Below are positions 35,397 through 43,755 of a stretch of DNA of 64,000 bases, piece by piece. Each line of letters opens with the position of its first letter. Position 1 is the stretch's first letter. Where the stretch lies: the NCBI RefSeq assembly GCF_013155545.1, contig NZ_JABJVV010000003.1, positions 186,001-250,000 of the forward strand, written 5' to 3'. Source of the DNA: Caenimonas soli (lineage in GTDB: Bacteria; Pseudomonadota; Gammaproteobacteria; Burkholderiales; Burkholderiaceae_C). The translations under genes and the position numbers were made by a program. A model generated the notes under the pieces. It had not been told where the DNA came from, searched no databases, and worked only from the letters and a program-made list of their open reading frames with translations.

Positions 35397-35938
35397 AGTG
35401 GACTCGCGATGGTGATAGCTTGCCACGGACCCTGCGATTGACCAAGCAGCGCCGCCCAATACCACGCGGAAGCATCGGTGAAACCGGCGCCCTGGGCGTC
35501 GACGATGCGTTCGCAGACTTTCAGGCGCTGGCCCGCGCGCATCGCTTCGAAGCAGCGCCACAAGCGGTGTTCACCGTCGAGTTGAAGCTGCTCGCCGGCG
35601 ACGCGATAACCCAGGCCGCGATAGCAGTCGGCGGCCGGATGCAGCATGCGGGTGGGCCGGTGCACGGCGCGCAGCACCAGCACCTCGCGCCCGTCGGTCA
35701 TGCGGGCCAGCGTGCCGGGGAACTGGCGGGCGAAACGCTGCTCGACTTCGCTGAGGGCGAGGGGGCGCAACGGCTGGCCCTGCCACTGCGATGGCAGCTC
35801 GAAGCCGGGTGCCGCGCGCGTCACGGCCGGGTGCGGCTGGGCCCAGGTCGCGACGGCGCCCCACACCATGCAGGCCGGCAGCAGCAAGGCGCAGAGCGAC
35901 TTGAACAGCACGCGATTCAGGAAGCTGTTGTCAAACAT
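35393..35938 (-). CDS. Exosortase-associated EpsI-like protein
   Basis: A 181-residue protein with an N-terminal membrane anchor (FKSLCALLLPACMVWGAVAT). The periplasmic part has RPTRMLHPAADCYRGLGYRV, an EpsI-like HxxxxCY...G motif, and a C-terminal SAWYWAALLGQSQGPWQAIT that matches the end of EpsI proteins. EpsI domains accompany exosortases, fused or as separate genes, and may help polysaccharide coupling or sorting. It overlaps the exosortase stop by 8 bases and the transglycosylase start by 3. Confidence 0.8.
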   Translation of the reverse strand: MFDNSFLNRVLFKSLCALLLPACMVWGAVATWAQPHPAVTRAAPGFELPSQWQGQPLRPLALSEVEQRFARQFPGTLARMTDGREVLVLRAVHRPTRMLHPAADCYRGLGYRVAGEQLQLDGEHRLWRCFEAMRAGQRLKVCERIVDAQGAGFTDASAWYWAALLGQSQGPWQAITIASPL

Positions 35939-36776
35939 CGCGCTCTCCCAAAGGTCCGTGCATCACCCGGGCAATGACGGCGCACACGATGGCCAGCACG
36001 AACAGGCCAACCGCGTCATGCGCCCAACCCGCCAAGTGACGGCCCGATGCCTCCAAGGCCACCAGCACGGCATTGCGCAGCACGTTGCCGGCCAGCACCA
36101 GCGCACTCACCGCCGGCAGCCGCGCCAGGAAGCCGGCATTGCGGCGGCCGGCATGCAGGGCCACCACGCAGGCGGTGAAGTAGCCCAGCCACAGCATCTG
36201 CACGCCGGAGCAGGGCGCATCGACGATGACCAGCCGGCCATCGACCAGCAAGCTGGCGCCGCTGCGCTCCACCTCGAAACCGGCAGCCAGCAGCCAGCGG
36301 CTGGCCTCGGCGGTGATCACGCGCAACGGGTAGCCGGCGTAGAACTGGAGCGAGGCCAGCAGTGGCAGCGAGAGCATCGACAAGCCGAGCACCGGGGCAG
36401 TGGCCACGGTAGAAGGCAGGAACGCGGCCAGGCCTGCACCCAGTGCCAGCAGGCCGAGCAACGATGACACGAGCGGCGGCACCTGTCCCAGGGCGGCAGT
36501 GGAGGCCACAGCCCCCACCAGCGCGAGCGCGAGCCACCCCAGACGCGGCGCGGCGCGCAACCGCCGCCGGCACACCCAGAGCAGCAGCGCCAGGGCGGCC
36601 AATGCCAGTGCACCCAGCGGCTCGTCGGAGCCATCCAGCATGCGCTGGCCCATCCACCAGGCGGTGGGCCAGAGCGCAGCGGCCAGCAGGGCCAGCCAGA
36701 TGCCGCAGGGGGCGGTATCCAGCCGAATGCCCAAGCGCACGAAGGCCGGGACGCTCAGCAGGGACGAGTGGGCCAT
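35931..36776 (-). CDS. Exosortase
   Basis: Exosortases are inner-membrane transpeptidase-like enzymes that process PEP-CTERM proteins. The 281-residue protein has about eight hydrophobic segments and the catalytic residues in the expected places: Cys189 in VDAPCSGVQMLWLG, Arg234 in GNVLRNAVLV and His253 in GWAHDAVGLF. It lies 11 bases downstream of its only visible candidate substrate, the VIT-vWA PEP-CTERM protein, so it looks like a dedicated single-target exosortase. It is shorter than XrtA types and lacks the fused EpsI domain. The subclass (possibly XrtQ-like) cannot be fixed without profile models. Confidence 0.88.
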   Translation of the reverse strand: MAHSSLLSVPAFVRLGIRLDTAPCGIWLALLAAALWPTAWWMGQRMLDGSDEPLGALALAALALLLWVCRRRLRAAPRLGWLALALVGAVASTAALGQVPPLVSSLLGLLALGAGLAAFLPSTVATAPVLGLSMLSLPLLASLQFYAGYPLRVITAEASRWLLAAGFEVERSGASLLVDGRLVIVDAPCSGVQMLWLGYFTACVVALHAGRRNAGFLARLPAVSALVLAGNVLRNAVLVALEASGRHLAGWAHDAVGLFVLAIVCAVIARVMHGPLGERDV

Positions 36777-36787
36777 GGCGTTTCCCT

Positions 36788-38839
36788 TCAGGCGGTGAAG
36801 CGGCGGGCGTCGGTACGGCGGGCGCGGCGCGCCATCATGGCCAGCACCGAGAGCAGCACGGCGATCGCGCCCCAGGTCTCGGGCTCGGGCGTGCCCGGCA
36901 CTTCGGCGCCAATGGCCAGGTTGCTCACGCCCTGCGGCATGGGTGACGGCTGGTTGACGCTGGGTGTGTCCTGCGGCGCCAGGTTGCGCACGATGTGGTC
37001 GACGGCCAGGAAGCTGGTGTATTGCGTCAGCAGGTTGTATTGCAGGCCCAGATCGGTGATGCGCTTGCGATGGCTGTCCCCGCCTTCCAGCGACTCCTGG
37101 TCCGACAAGGCGGCGACGCGATGGCGCGCCCAGAGATAGCGCAGGGCTGCCGTGTCCTGGCCGATGTGGGCGCCGACGGCGATGGCGTTGCGATACGGGC
37201 CGGTGGCGCTCTGGCCTTCGATGACGACCTGGCCGCGGGCCTCACCGCGCCATTTGCCGAACACCACGACCGGCCGCTCGCCCAGCACGTCGGGCAGCTG
37301 GACCGGCTCGACGTCGTACACGTCCAGCCCTTCGAAGCGGGCCTTGACGCTGGTGAGCACCGGCGACTCGATCATGCGGCGAAAGCGCGCCGCCTCGGCC
37401 GCTGCCTGCTCGGGCTTGGTGATGATGAAGGGCTCGCCCATGCCGGCGCGCGCCAGGCCTTCCATCAGGTGCCGGTTGACGGAGGAGCCGATGCCGAAGG
37501 AGAACACGTTGGCTTGCGACAGGTTCCTGCGCACCAGCTCGAAGGCTTCGCGCTCCACCGTCACATAACCGTCGGTCACCACCACCACGGTGCGCGAGAC
37601 ATCGGCGGCCTTGGGCTCGGCGTAGACGCGCTTGAGCGCGGGGATCAGCTCGGTGCTGCCGCCGCCGCCCATCTGGTTGATGGTGTGGATGGCCTGCTCG
37701 ATGTTGGCGCGCGTGGCCGGCACCGAATGCGGCGCCAGGAAGCGGTTGCTGCCGGAGAACAGCAGCACGTTGAAGCTGTCGCTCGGCTTGAGGCTGCCGA
37801 TCAGCTCGCGCAGCAGCGCCTTGGAGGTGTTCAGCGGAAAGCCGTGCATGGAGCCCGAGATGTCCACCACGAAGATGTATTCGCGCGGGCTGATGATGCT
37901 GGCCGGCACCTGCTTGGGGGGCTCGACCATCGCCAGGAAGAAGTTTTCGTCGTTGCCGCGAAACAGCATCACGCCGGATTCGATGCGGTCGCCGGCCAGG
38001 CGGTAGTCGAGGATGAAGTCGCGGTTGTTCTGCGCGTCGGTGCTGTGCTGCAAGGCCACGGCGGCGCGCTCATCGGTTTGCTGTGTCACCTCGATCGTGT
38101 GCGAGGCCGAGCGCACTTCCTTCAGGCCGATCGGGCTGGCGATGGCGACCTGGATGTCGAAGGCGGCGCCGCCGGGTTGCCCGGCCGGAAAGAAGGGCTT
38201 GCTCACCCACTGCGACTGGGCTTGGCTGGACTGCGGGCTGTTGTAGCGCGGGCCGACCACCGTGGGAAAGACGAACTGGTAGTTGCCGGCCTGCGGCACC
38301 AGCAGCTCGGTGTACTTGAGTTCCACCATCACGTCGTCGCCCGGCATGATGTTGGCCACGTTCATCTGGAACACGTTGGGCAGGTGCTGCTCGAGCAGCG
38401 CCGCCGTCTTGCCCTCTTTCTTGGCGCTGTCGTACTCGATGCGGGCTTGCTGCTTTTCGCGGATCTTGGCGGTGATGAGGCGGTCGCCCAGCCGCACGTT
38501 CATGCCATATACCGCTGCCTTGGTCGAACCCGGGAACACGTACTTGGCCTCGATCGCCCGCTGGCCTTCGTTCTTGTAGTGCTGGGTCACGGTGACGTCG
38601 GCGATCACGCCCGAGATGCGGACGTCGACCTTGGTGGACTTCAGCGGCAGCTGGTCCACCGTCGGGTCGTCGCTCTTGACGAAGAAGTACGGACTCTCGG
38701 TTTTCAGGCGCGGCTGATCGTTGCCCTGGGCGTGGGCGGCCCCCGCCCCCAGGGCGATGAAGCAGGTGGCGGCGATGCTGGCGCCGGCTATCCATAGCCA
38801 GCGCGCCAGGCCGCGGGCGGGTGAAAGGGTGGGCTGCAT
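36788..38839 (-). CDS. VIT and vWA domain surface protein with PEP-CTERM sorting signal
   Basis: A 683-residue exported protein. Order: N-terminal signal segment (LWIAGASIAATCFIALGAGA, cut near AHAQ); VIT domain (about 60-190, with HYKNEGQRAIEAKYVFPGST and IEYDSAKKEGKTAALLEQH); vWA domain (about 320-500) with MIDAS DISGSM starting at Asp326 and a GGGGSTELIPAL loop; a 120-residue region; and a C-terminal PEP-CTERM (TPEPETW at 650-656, hydrophobic helix AIAVLLSVLAMMA, then RRARRTDARR). VIT-vWA proteins resemble inter-alpha-trypsin inhibitor heavy chains and probably make metal-dependent contacts at the surface. GGAG lies eight bases before the ATG. A CreB-type site is 90 bases upstream. Confidence 0.92.
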   Translation of the reverse strand: MQPTLSPARGLARWLWIAGASIAATCFIALGAGAAHAQGNDQPRLKTESPYFFVKSDDPTVDQLPLKSTKVDVRISGVIADVTVTQHYKNEGQRAIEAKYVFPGSTKAAVYGMNVRLGDRLITAKIREKQQARIEYDSAKKEGKTAALLEQHLPNVFQMNVANIMPGDDVMVELKYTELLVPQAGNYQFVFPTVVGPRYNSPQSSQAQSQWVSKPFFPAGQPGGAAFDIQVAIASPIGLKEVRSASHTIEVTQQTDERAAVALQHSTDAQNNRDFILDYRLAGDRIESGVMLFRGNDENFFLAMVEPPKQVPASIISPREYIFVVDISGSMHGFPLNTSKALLRELIGSLKPSDSFNVLLFSGSNRFLAPHSVPATRANIEQAIHTINQMGGGGSTELIPALKRVYAEPKAADVSRTVVVVTDGYVTVEREAFELVRRNLSQANVFSFGIGSSVNRHLMEGLARAGMGEPFIITKPEQAAAEAARFRRMIESPVLTSVKARFEGLDVYDVEPVQLPDVLGERPVVVFGKWRGEARGQVVIEGQSATGPYRNAIAVGAHIGQDTAALRYLWARHRVAALSDQESLEGGDSHRKRITDLGLQYNLLTQYTSFLAVDHIVRNLAPQDTPSVNQPSPMPQGVSNLAIGAEVPGTPEPETWGAIAVLLSVLAMMARRARRTDARRFTA

Positions 38840-38928
38840 GTGGGGCTCTCCAGGGCGCAGTGCGACAGTGCACGGAGCCAAGGATCGCCAGCGACGGCGA
38901 AGCCGATTTGAAGTGCAGCGAGAGTTTC

Positions 38929-38944
38929 GTGAAGTCTGTGTGAA
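38929..38944 (-). promoter_or_regulatory. CreB binding site (cre tag)
   Basis: On the - strand TTCAC-ACAGAC-TTCAC, a perfect match to the E. coli cre tag TTCAC-N6-TTCAC. It lies between creC and the VIT-vWA gene, 90 bases upstream of that gene's start codon and reading in its direction. Confidence 0.8.
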
Positions 38945-38957
38945 GCCTGGCCGCGCG

Positions 38958-40394
38958 TCAGGCGATGGCCAGCGGCAGCGACAGCACGGCCACGGCGCCG
39001 CCTTCTGGCGCATTGCCCAGCTCGATGCGGCCCTGATGCAGCGAGGCGATTTCGCGCACGAAGGACAGGCCCAGGCCCGTGCTCTTCTTGCTGGAGTGCG
39101 GCCGCGCCAGCGAGTAGAACTTCTCGAACACCTTGTCCTGGGCGTACTCGGGAATGCCGGGTCCCTGGTCCTGCACCCGGATGCGTGCGGCCCGCGGCGT
39201 GCGCTCCAGCGAAACGCTGACCTGCGCGCCATCTGCCGAGAAATCGATGGCGTTGTCCAGCAGGTTGCTGACGGCTTGCCGCAGCAGGAACGGATCGCCC
39301 TCCACCTCGGCATCGTCCGCCGCCTGCAGCACGATGCGAATCTGGCGCGCTGTCGCCGCGTCCTGGGCGCTGGTGACGAGCTCTTGCAGCAATGGCCGCA
39401 GGGCCACGTTCTCCACATGCTCGAGCGATCGGCGCGTCTCCAGCGCCGTCAGCTCCATCATGCGGTCGACCATCTCCTGGATGCGCTGGGTTTCACGGGT
39501 GATGTTGGCCAGGAAGCGCTGGCGCTGCTCTTGCGGCATGCCGGGCTCCTGCAGCAGTTCGGCGGCGCCGCGTATGGCCGACAGCGGGCTCTTGACCTCA
39601 TGCGTGAGCGTCTGCACATAGTCGGCGACGTAGTTGCGGCCGGCCAGGGCATCGCGCATCTCGTCGTAGGCGGCGCCGATGACGCCCAGGGCGCGCCGGC
39701 CCAGGCGCGGCAGGCTGAAGCGGCGCTGGGCCCGCACATAGCGCACGTAATCGCCGATCAGGCCGAAGGGGCGCACCAGCCAGACCGAGACGATGAGGGC
39801 CAGCAGCAGCACGCCGGCCACCGACATCAGCCCGACGTAGAGCGTCTTGCGCCGCGCCGCCTCGACGAACTGGCCGAAGCTCTGCACCGGCTTGCCCACC
39901 GAGACCGCACCGATCACATCGTTGTTCGATCGCACCGGCGCGCTGACGTACATCACCGAGGTGGCCGGGTCGTTCTCCACGTCCGGTGTGGTGCGCGAGC
40001 CGGGCTCGCCGCGCAGGGCCATGCGGATGTCGCGCCATTGCGAGAAGTCGGCGCCGGTGACGTGGCCCAGCGAATCGAACAGCACGCGGCCGCTGCGGTC
40101 GGTGACGTACAGCCGCAATTCGACGCGCCGTTTGGTGACGCTGAAGATATGGGCCTCGAAGTTGCGGGCGTACACCGTCTTGAACAGCGGCCCCAGCCGG
40201 CTGGTGTCGATCGCGCCGTTGCGCGCGTCCTGCTCGACCAGGCTGGCCATCAGCTGCGCGGTCTCGACCAGCGATTCCTCGGCCGATTCGCGGTAGCGCG
40301 GATCCAGGTCCGCCACCACCCGGTACAACATGAACGCCAGCCCCGCCGCAAAGATCAGCAGAATGCCGATGAAGATGCGGTTGCGCTTGCTCAA
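38958..40394 (-). CDS. creC: Two-component sensor histidine kinase CreC
   Basis: CreC phosphorylates CreB. The 478-residue protein has two membrane segments (FIGILLIFAAGLAFMLY at 8-24 and LMSVAGVLLLALIVSVWLV at 189-207) around a periplasmic sensor of about 155 residues, a HAMP-like region, the phosphoacceptor His265 in TLTHEVKSPLSAIRG, and ATPase motifs NLLDNAIDFS, DQGPGIP and GLGLSFVREI. The start is a TTG overlapping the creB stop (TTGA at 40391-40394). No creD was seen; in its place stands the exosortase operon. Confidence 0.92.
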   Translation of the reverse strand: MSKRNRIFIGILLIFAAGLAFMLYRVVADLDPRYRESAEESLVETAQLMASLVEQDARNGAIDTSRLGPLFKTVYARNFEAHIFSVTKRRVELRLYVTDRSGRVLFDSLGHVTGADFSQWRDIRMALRGEPGSRTTPDVENDPATSVMYVSAPVRSNNDVIGAVSVGKPVQSFGQFVEAARRKTLYVGLMSVAGVLLLALIVSVWLVRPFGLIGDYVRYVRAQRRFSLPRLGRRALGVIGAAYDEMRDALAGRNYVADYVQTLTHEVKSPLSAIRGAAELLQEPGMPQEQRQRFLANITRETQRIQEMVDRMMELTALETRRSLEHVENVALRPLLQELVTSAQDAATARQIRIVLQAADDAEVEGDPFLLRQAVSNLLDNAIDFSADGAQVSVSLERTPRAARIRVQDQGPGIPEYAQDKVFEKFYSLARPHSSKKSTGLGLSFVREIASLHQGRIELGNAPEGGAVAVLSLPLAIA

Positions 40395-41116
40395 ATCACC
40401 GCCGGTAGCTCTTCGCTCAGCGCGTAGCCCGAGCCGCGCAAGGTGCGGATGGCTTCGAGCTGGGGCGCCACCGTCTTGAGCTTGGCGCGCAGCGTCTTGA
40501 TATGCGCATCCACCGTGCGATCGAAGCTGTCGCTGTTGCCGTCCCAGACCTTGTCCAGCAGCTCGTCGCGGCTGAACACGCGGCCGGGTTTTTGCACCAG
40601 CAGCCGCAGGATGCCGTACTCGTAGCGCGAGAGTTCCAGCAGGCGCCCGTAATAGCGGATTTGGCGCCGCTCCTCGTCGAGGGCGAAGGGCCGGACCGGC
40701 GCGGCCGGCGGCGCCATGCTCGCCACGGGGGCGGGCCGAACGCTGCGGCGCAGGATGGTGCGCACCCGCGCCACCAGTTCTCGCGGCGAGAAGGGCTTGG
40801 GGATGTAGTCGTCGGCGCCCAGCTCCAGGCCGACGACGCGGTCGATCTCGTCGCTGCGCGCTGTGAGGAACAGCATGGGCACCTGGTCGCCGCCGGGCAG
40901 GGCCCGCAACTGCTTGAACAGCTCGAAGCCGTTGAGATCGGGCAGGCCCACATCGAGGATGGCCAGTGCTGGCGGCTGGGCCGCGAACTCGCGCAAGGCC
41001 TGCTCCGCCGTGGCGCACCACACGGGCGCGAAGCCGTCGGTAGCCAGCACATACTGGATGGTGTCGGCGATGCCGGATTCGTCCTCGACGATCAGGATGC
41101 GCGGCTTGCTGAACAT
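40391..41116 (-). CDS. creB: Two-component response regulator CreB
   Basis: An OmpR-type regulator of 241 residues. The receiver has the acidic pair in IVEDESG, phosphoacceptor Asp55 in LAILDVGLPDLNG, Thr in FLTARSDEID and Lys in DDYIPKPFSPRELVAR. The winged-helix domain contains SRYEYGILRLLVQKPGRVFS and RTVDAHIKTLRAKLK. It starts the leftward series creB, creC, VIT-vWA, exosortase, EpsI-like, GT51. The cre tag after creC makes the exosortase operon its likely target. Confidence 0.94.
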   Translation of the reverse strand: MFSKPRILIVEDESGIADTIQYVLATDGFAPVWCATAEQALREFAAQPPALAILDVGLPDLNGFELFKQLRALPGGDQVPMLFLTARSDEIDRVVGLELGADDYIPKPFSPRELVARVRTILRRSVRPAPVASMAPPAAPVRPFALDEERRQIRYYGRLLELSRYEYGILRLLVQKPGRVFSRDELLDKVWDGNSDSFDRTVDAHIKTLRAKLKTVAPQLEAIRTLRGSGYALSEELPAVI

Positions 41117-41156
41117 GGCGCTATGGTAGCCGCCGGACGGGCCGCGCCACGCCTTT

Positions 41157-41804
41157 CTAGAACGACTGCTTGAGCCCCACGCTGACCAGGTTCTCGCGGT
41201 CGCTGCGGCCTACGGTGCCATCGATCTGCAGGCCCTTGGCGACTTCCATTCGTGCGCCGACCTGGAAGGTGGGCTTGGAATGGCGCTGGCCGAAGGCTTC
41301 CACATGGGCCGTGACCCGGCCGAATTCGCGTTCGTGCGCGATGCCCCAGGTGCCCAGGGTGGACTCGCCCGGCGCGTGCACGGCGCCGAGATTGAAATGG
41401 CTGGCGCCCCAGCCGCTGTTGCAGGTGGCGAGGCCGTTCACATAAGGGGTGTTGCCCCCGGCACCGCGCGTATGCGCTACGCCCAGCACTGCGCCGACGT
41501 TGCAACCCGATTCCTGCGAGGGCGTGATGCGCCACTTGGCTTGCACGGCGCCGCTGGTGGCATTGGCCGTGCGATCGCGCGAGATTGCCGCGCCCAGCTC
41601 CAGCCCGTCGATGGGCGCATAGGCGGGTGCGACCGTCCAGGTGTGGGCGCGGCCCGGCAGGCGCGCGTACCAGGCCTCGACATGGCCGGCGCCGGCTTCG
41701 TTGACGCTGGCGTCGTCCACGGTGAGCGGTCGGCCGGCATGGGCGGGCGCGGCCAGCATCAAGCCTAGGAGGGAAGCAAGAAGGATTTGGTGGGTGTTTG
41801 GCAT
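41157..41804 (-). CDS. Predicted outer-membrane beta-barrel protein
   Basis: A 215-residue protein with a signal peptide (MPNTHQILLASLLGLMLAAP, cut after AHAG). The mature part has alternating polar/hydrophobic strands with glycine turns (LELGAAISRDRTANATSGAV, HFNLGAVHAPGESTLGTWGI, FGRVTAHVEAFGQ) and ends ENLVSVGLKQSF, a C-terminal Phe barrel signature. Substrate or role is unknown. It is 40 bases upstream of creB on the same strand, so it could be co-regulated with the Cre/exosortase locus. Confidence 0.75.
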   Translation of the reverse strand: MPNTHQILLASLLGLMLAAPAHAGRPLTVDDASVNEAGAGHVEAWYARLPGRAHTWTVAPAYAPIDGLELGAAISRDRTANATSGAVQAKWRITPSQESGCNVGAVLGVAHTRGAGGNTPYVNGLATCNSGWGASHFNLGAVHAPGESTLGTWGIAHEREFGRVTAHVEAFGQRHSKPTFQVGARMEVAKGLQIDGTVGRSDRENLVSVGLKQSF

Positions 41805-41834
41805 GGCGCGAAGTCTAGCCCGACAATTGCGCCC

Positions 41835-43037
41835 ATGCCGCGCCCCGTTGCCTCGCCGCCGTCCCTGCTGGGACTTGCCTTAGCGCTCTCACTTGGCGCC
41901 GCGGTGTCGTTGGGGATCACGCGTTTCGCCTACGGCCTGCTGTTGCCGCCGATGCGCGCCGACCTGCAGTGGTCCTATACGCTGGCCGGGGCGATGAACA
42001 CCGCCAATGCGCTGGGCTACCTGCTCGGTGCGCTGTTGACACCGCGCTTGATGCATCGATACGGTCCCTCGCGGATGCTGGTGGCGGGTTCGGCCTTGGC
42101 GAGCCTGTTCATGGGGCTGAGCGGCTTCTTCACCGAGGCCGCGCCGCTGCTGGCGCAGCGCGTGCTTGCCGGCGTGGCCAGCGCCTTCCTGTTCATCGCC
42201 GGCGGATTGCTGGCCGCGCGCCTGGGTGCGTTGCGCCCGGCACGCAGCGGATTCCTGCTGGGCCTGTACTACGGCGGCACCGGCCTGGGCATCGTGCTGT
42301 CCGCGCTGCTGGTGCCGGCCTTGCTCGAAGCGGCGCGCGAGCGGCCGCATGGCTGGGCCTGGGCCTGGTGGGTGCTCTCGCTGGCCTGCTTTATCGCTAC
42401 CGCCTTGCTGATGTGGCCGGCGCGCGTGCTGCCGCGCCTGTTGGGCGATGCGGCCGAGCCGCAGCAGGCGCAGGTGCAAAAGGCGCGGTTCAGCTGGCGT
42501 GCATTCGCGCCCGGCCTGGCCGGCTACACCATGTTCGGCGTGGGCTACATCGGCTACATGACCTTCGTGATCGCCTTGCTGCGCGAACAGGGCGTGGGGC
42601 CGGCGCGCGTGACCCTGTTCTATGCGCTGCTGGGCCTGGCAGTGCTGGCCTCGTCGCGCATCTGGGCCGGCTTGCTCGATCACTACCAGGGCGGCCAGGC
42701 ACTGGCGATCCTCTGCGGGCTGCTCGGCGTGGCGACGGTGGTGCCGGCACTGACGGCGGCCTGGCCGCTGGTGCTGCTGTCGGGCCTGGTGTTCGGCGGG
42801 GTGTTCCTCTCGGTGGTGGCCTCGACCACTGCCTTGGTGCGCCACAACCTGCCGCCAGCGCAATGGGCAGCGGGCATCAGCGCCTTCACCATCGTGTTCG
42901 CGGCCGGTCAGATCGCCGGGCCCACGATCGTCGGCTGGATCGCCGACGGCCCCGGCGGGTTGGCGCGCGGCCTGGTGTTTTCGGCCGCCGCGCTGTGGCT
43001 GGGTTCGCTGCTGGCCTGGCGCCAGCGGCCGCTCTGA
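41835..43037 (+). CDS. MFS transporter of the YbfB/YjiJ family
   Basis: A 400-residue major facilitator protein with twelve hydrophobic segments. The family motif SLGITRFAYGLLLPPMRADL opens the first segment, and GYLLGALLTPRLMHRYG gives the loop 2-3 motif. Substrate unknown. The ATG at 41835 (MPRPVASPPS) follows the start of the divergent barrel gene closely; the two 5' ends are 30 bases apart, so promoters must overlap coding sequence or be very compact. Confidence 0.87.
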   Translation: MPRPVASPPSLLGLALALSLGAAVSLGITRFAYGLLLPPMRADLQWSYTLAGAMNTANALGYLLGALLTPRLMHRYGPSRMLVAGSALASLFMGLSGFFTEAAPLLAQRVLAGVASAFLFIAGGLLAARLGALRPARSGFLLGLYYGGTGLGIVLSALLVPALLEAARERPHGWAWAWWVLSLACFIATALLMWPARVLPRLLGDAAEPQQAQVQKARFSWRAFAPGLAGYTMFGVGYIGYMTFVIALLREQGVGPARVTLFYALLGLAVLASSRIWAGLLDHYQGGQALAILCGLLGVATVVPALTAAWPLVLLSGLVFGGVFLSVVASTTALVRHNLPPAQWAAGISAFTIVFAAGQIAGPTIVGWIADGPGGLARGLVFSAAALWLGSLLAWRQRPL

Positions 43038-43043
43038 TCCGTT

Positions 43044-43655
43044 CTACTTGCCGAGCAGGCCTTCGACCTTGAGCGCTTCCTGCACCGCCGGCCGGGCAGT
43101 CACTCGCTCGTGATGAGCCATGACGTTGACGAAGGCGGCGAGGTCCACGTTCGGCGGCTTGGCCCAGCGCGTCACCGCATACAGGTAGCCATCGGCGACG
43201 CTGAAATGATCACCCATCAGGTATGGCTTGCCCGCCAGTTCGCCGTCGAGCCAACGATAGCGCGAGGCCAGGCGGTCACGGTAGATCTTCTTGGCTTCCT
43301 CGGGCATGGCGGCATTGAACAGCGGCGAAAAGCTGCGGTGGATTTCGGTGCCTATGAAGGCGAGCCACTCCTGCAGGCGGTAGCGCGGCAAGGTGCCGTT
43401 GGCGGGCGCCAGGTTCTTGATGGGCACCAGGTCGGCGATGTACTGGACGATGGCCGGCCCTTCACGCAGGCGCGTACCGTCGTCGAGTTCGAGCGTGGGA
43501 ACGTAGCCCAGCGGATTGATGGCGTAGTAGTCCGAGCCATCCGGCAGCTTGTGGGTCTTGGTGCTGGCGAGCACGGGCTCGAAAGCCAGGCCGGCCTCAC
43601 GCAGGGCGATGTGCGGGGAGAGGGAACAGGCACCGGGCGAGTAGTAGAGCTTCAT
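43044..43655 (-). CDS. gst: Beta-class glutathione S-transferase
   Basis: A 203-residue GST. It begins MKLYYSPGACSLSPHIALRE, with the Cys10 region that defines bacterial beta-class enzymes, has GYVPTLELDDGTRLREGPAI for glutathione binding (cis-Pro and the D/E-G-x-A/S motif), and the helical C-terminal domain with FSVADGYLYAVTRW (N-capping box). It detoxifies electrophiles by conjugation with glutathione. It converges with the MFS gene six bases away. Confidence 0.93.
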   Translation of the reverse strand: MKLYYSPGACSLSPHIALREAGLAFEPVLASTKTHKLPDGSDYYAINPLGYVPTLELDDGTRLREGPAIVQYIADLVPIKNLAPANGTLPRYRLQEWLAFIGTEIHRSFSPLFNAAMPEEAKKIYRDRLASRYRWLDGELAGKPYLMGDHFSVADGYLYAVTRWAKPPNVDLAAFVNVMAHHERVTARPAVQEALKVEGLLGK

Positions 43656-43755
43656 GGGAGAGATCCTTCGCTGGGGACGTTCAGCAGAACCACGATGCTA
43701 GCGGGGGAGGGAATTTCCTGCAGGCGCCCGTGCGTGGTTTCGCGACAATGCATCC

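Noticed and set aside
36995..38797. A 600-codon open frame opposite the VIT-vWA gene
   Set aside because: The - strand protein has signal peptide, VIT, vWA and PEP-CTERM elements; the + strand frame has none.
38840..39418. Upstream extension of the VIT-vWA frame
   Set aside because: It runs antisense-free through creC in another frame and lacks domain similarity; the ATG at 38839 has a binding site and a signal peptide directly after it.
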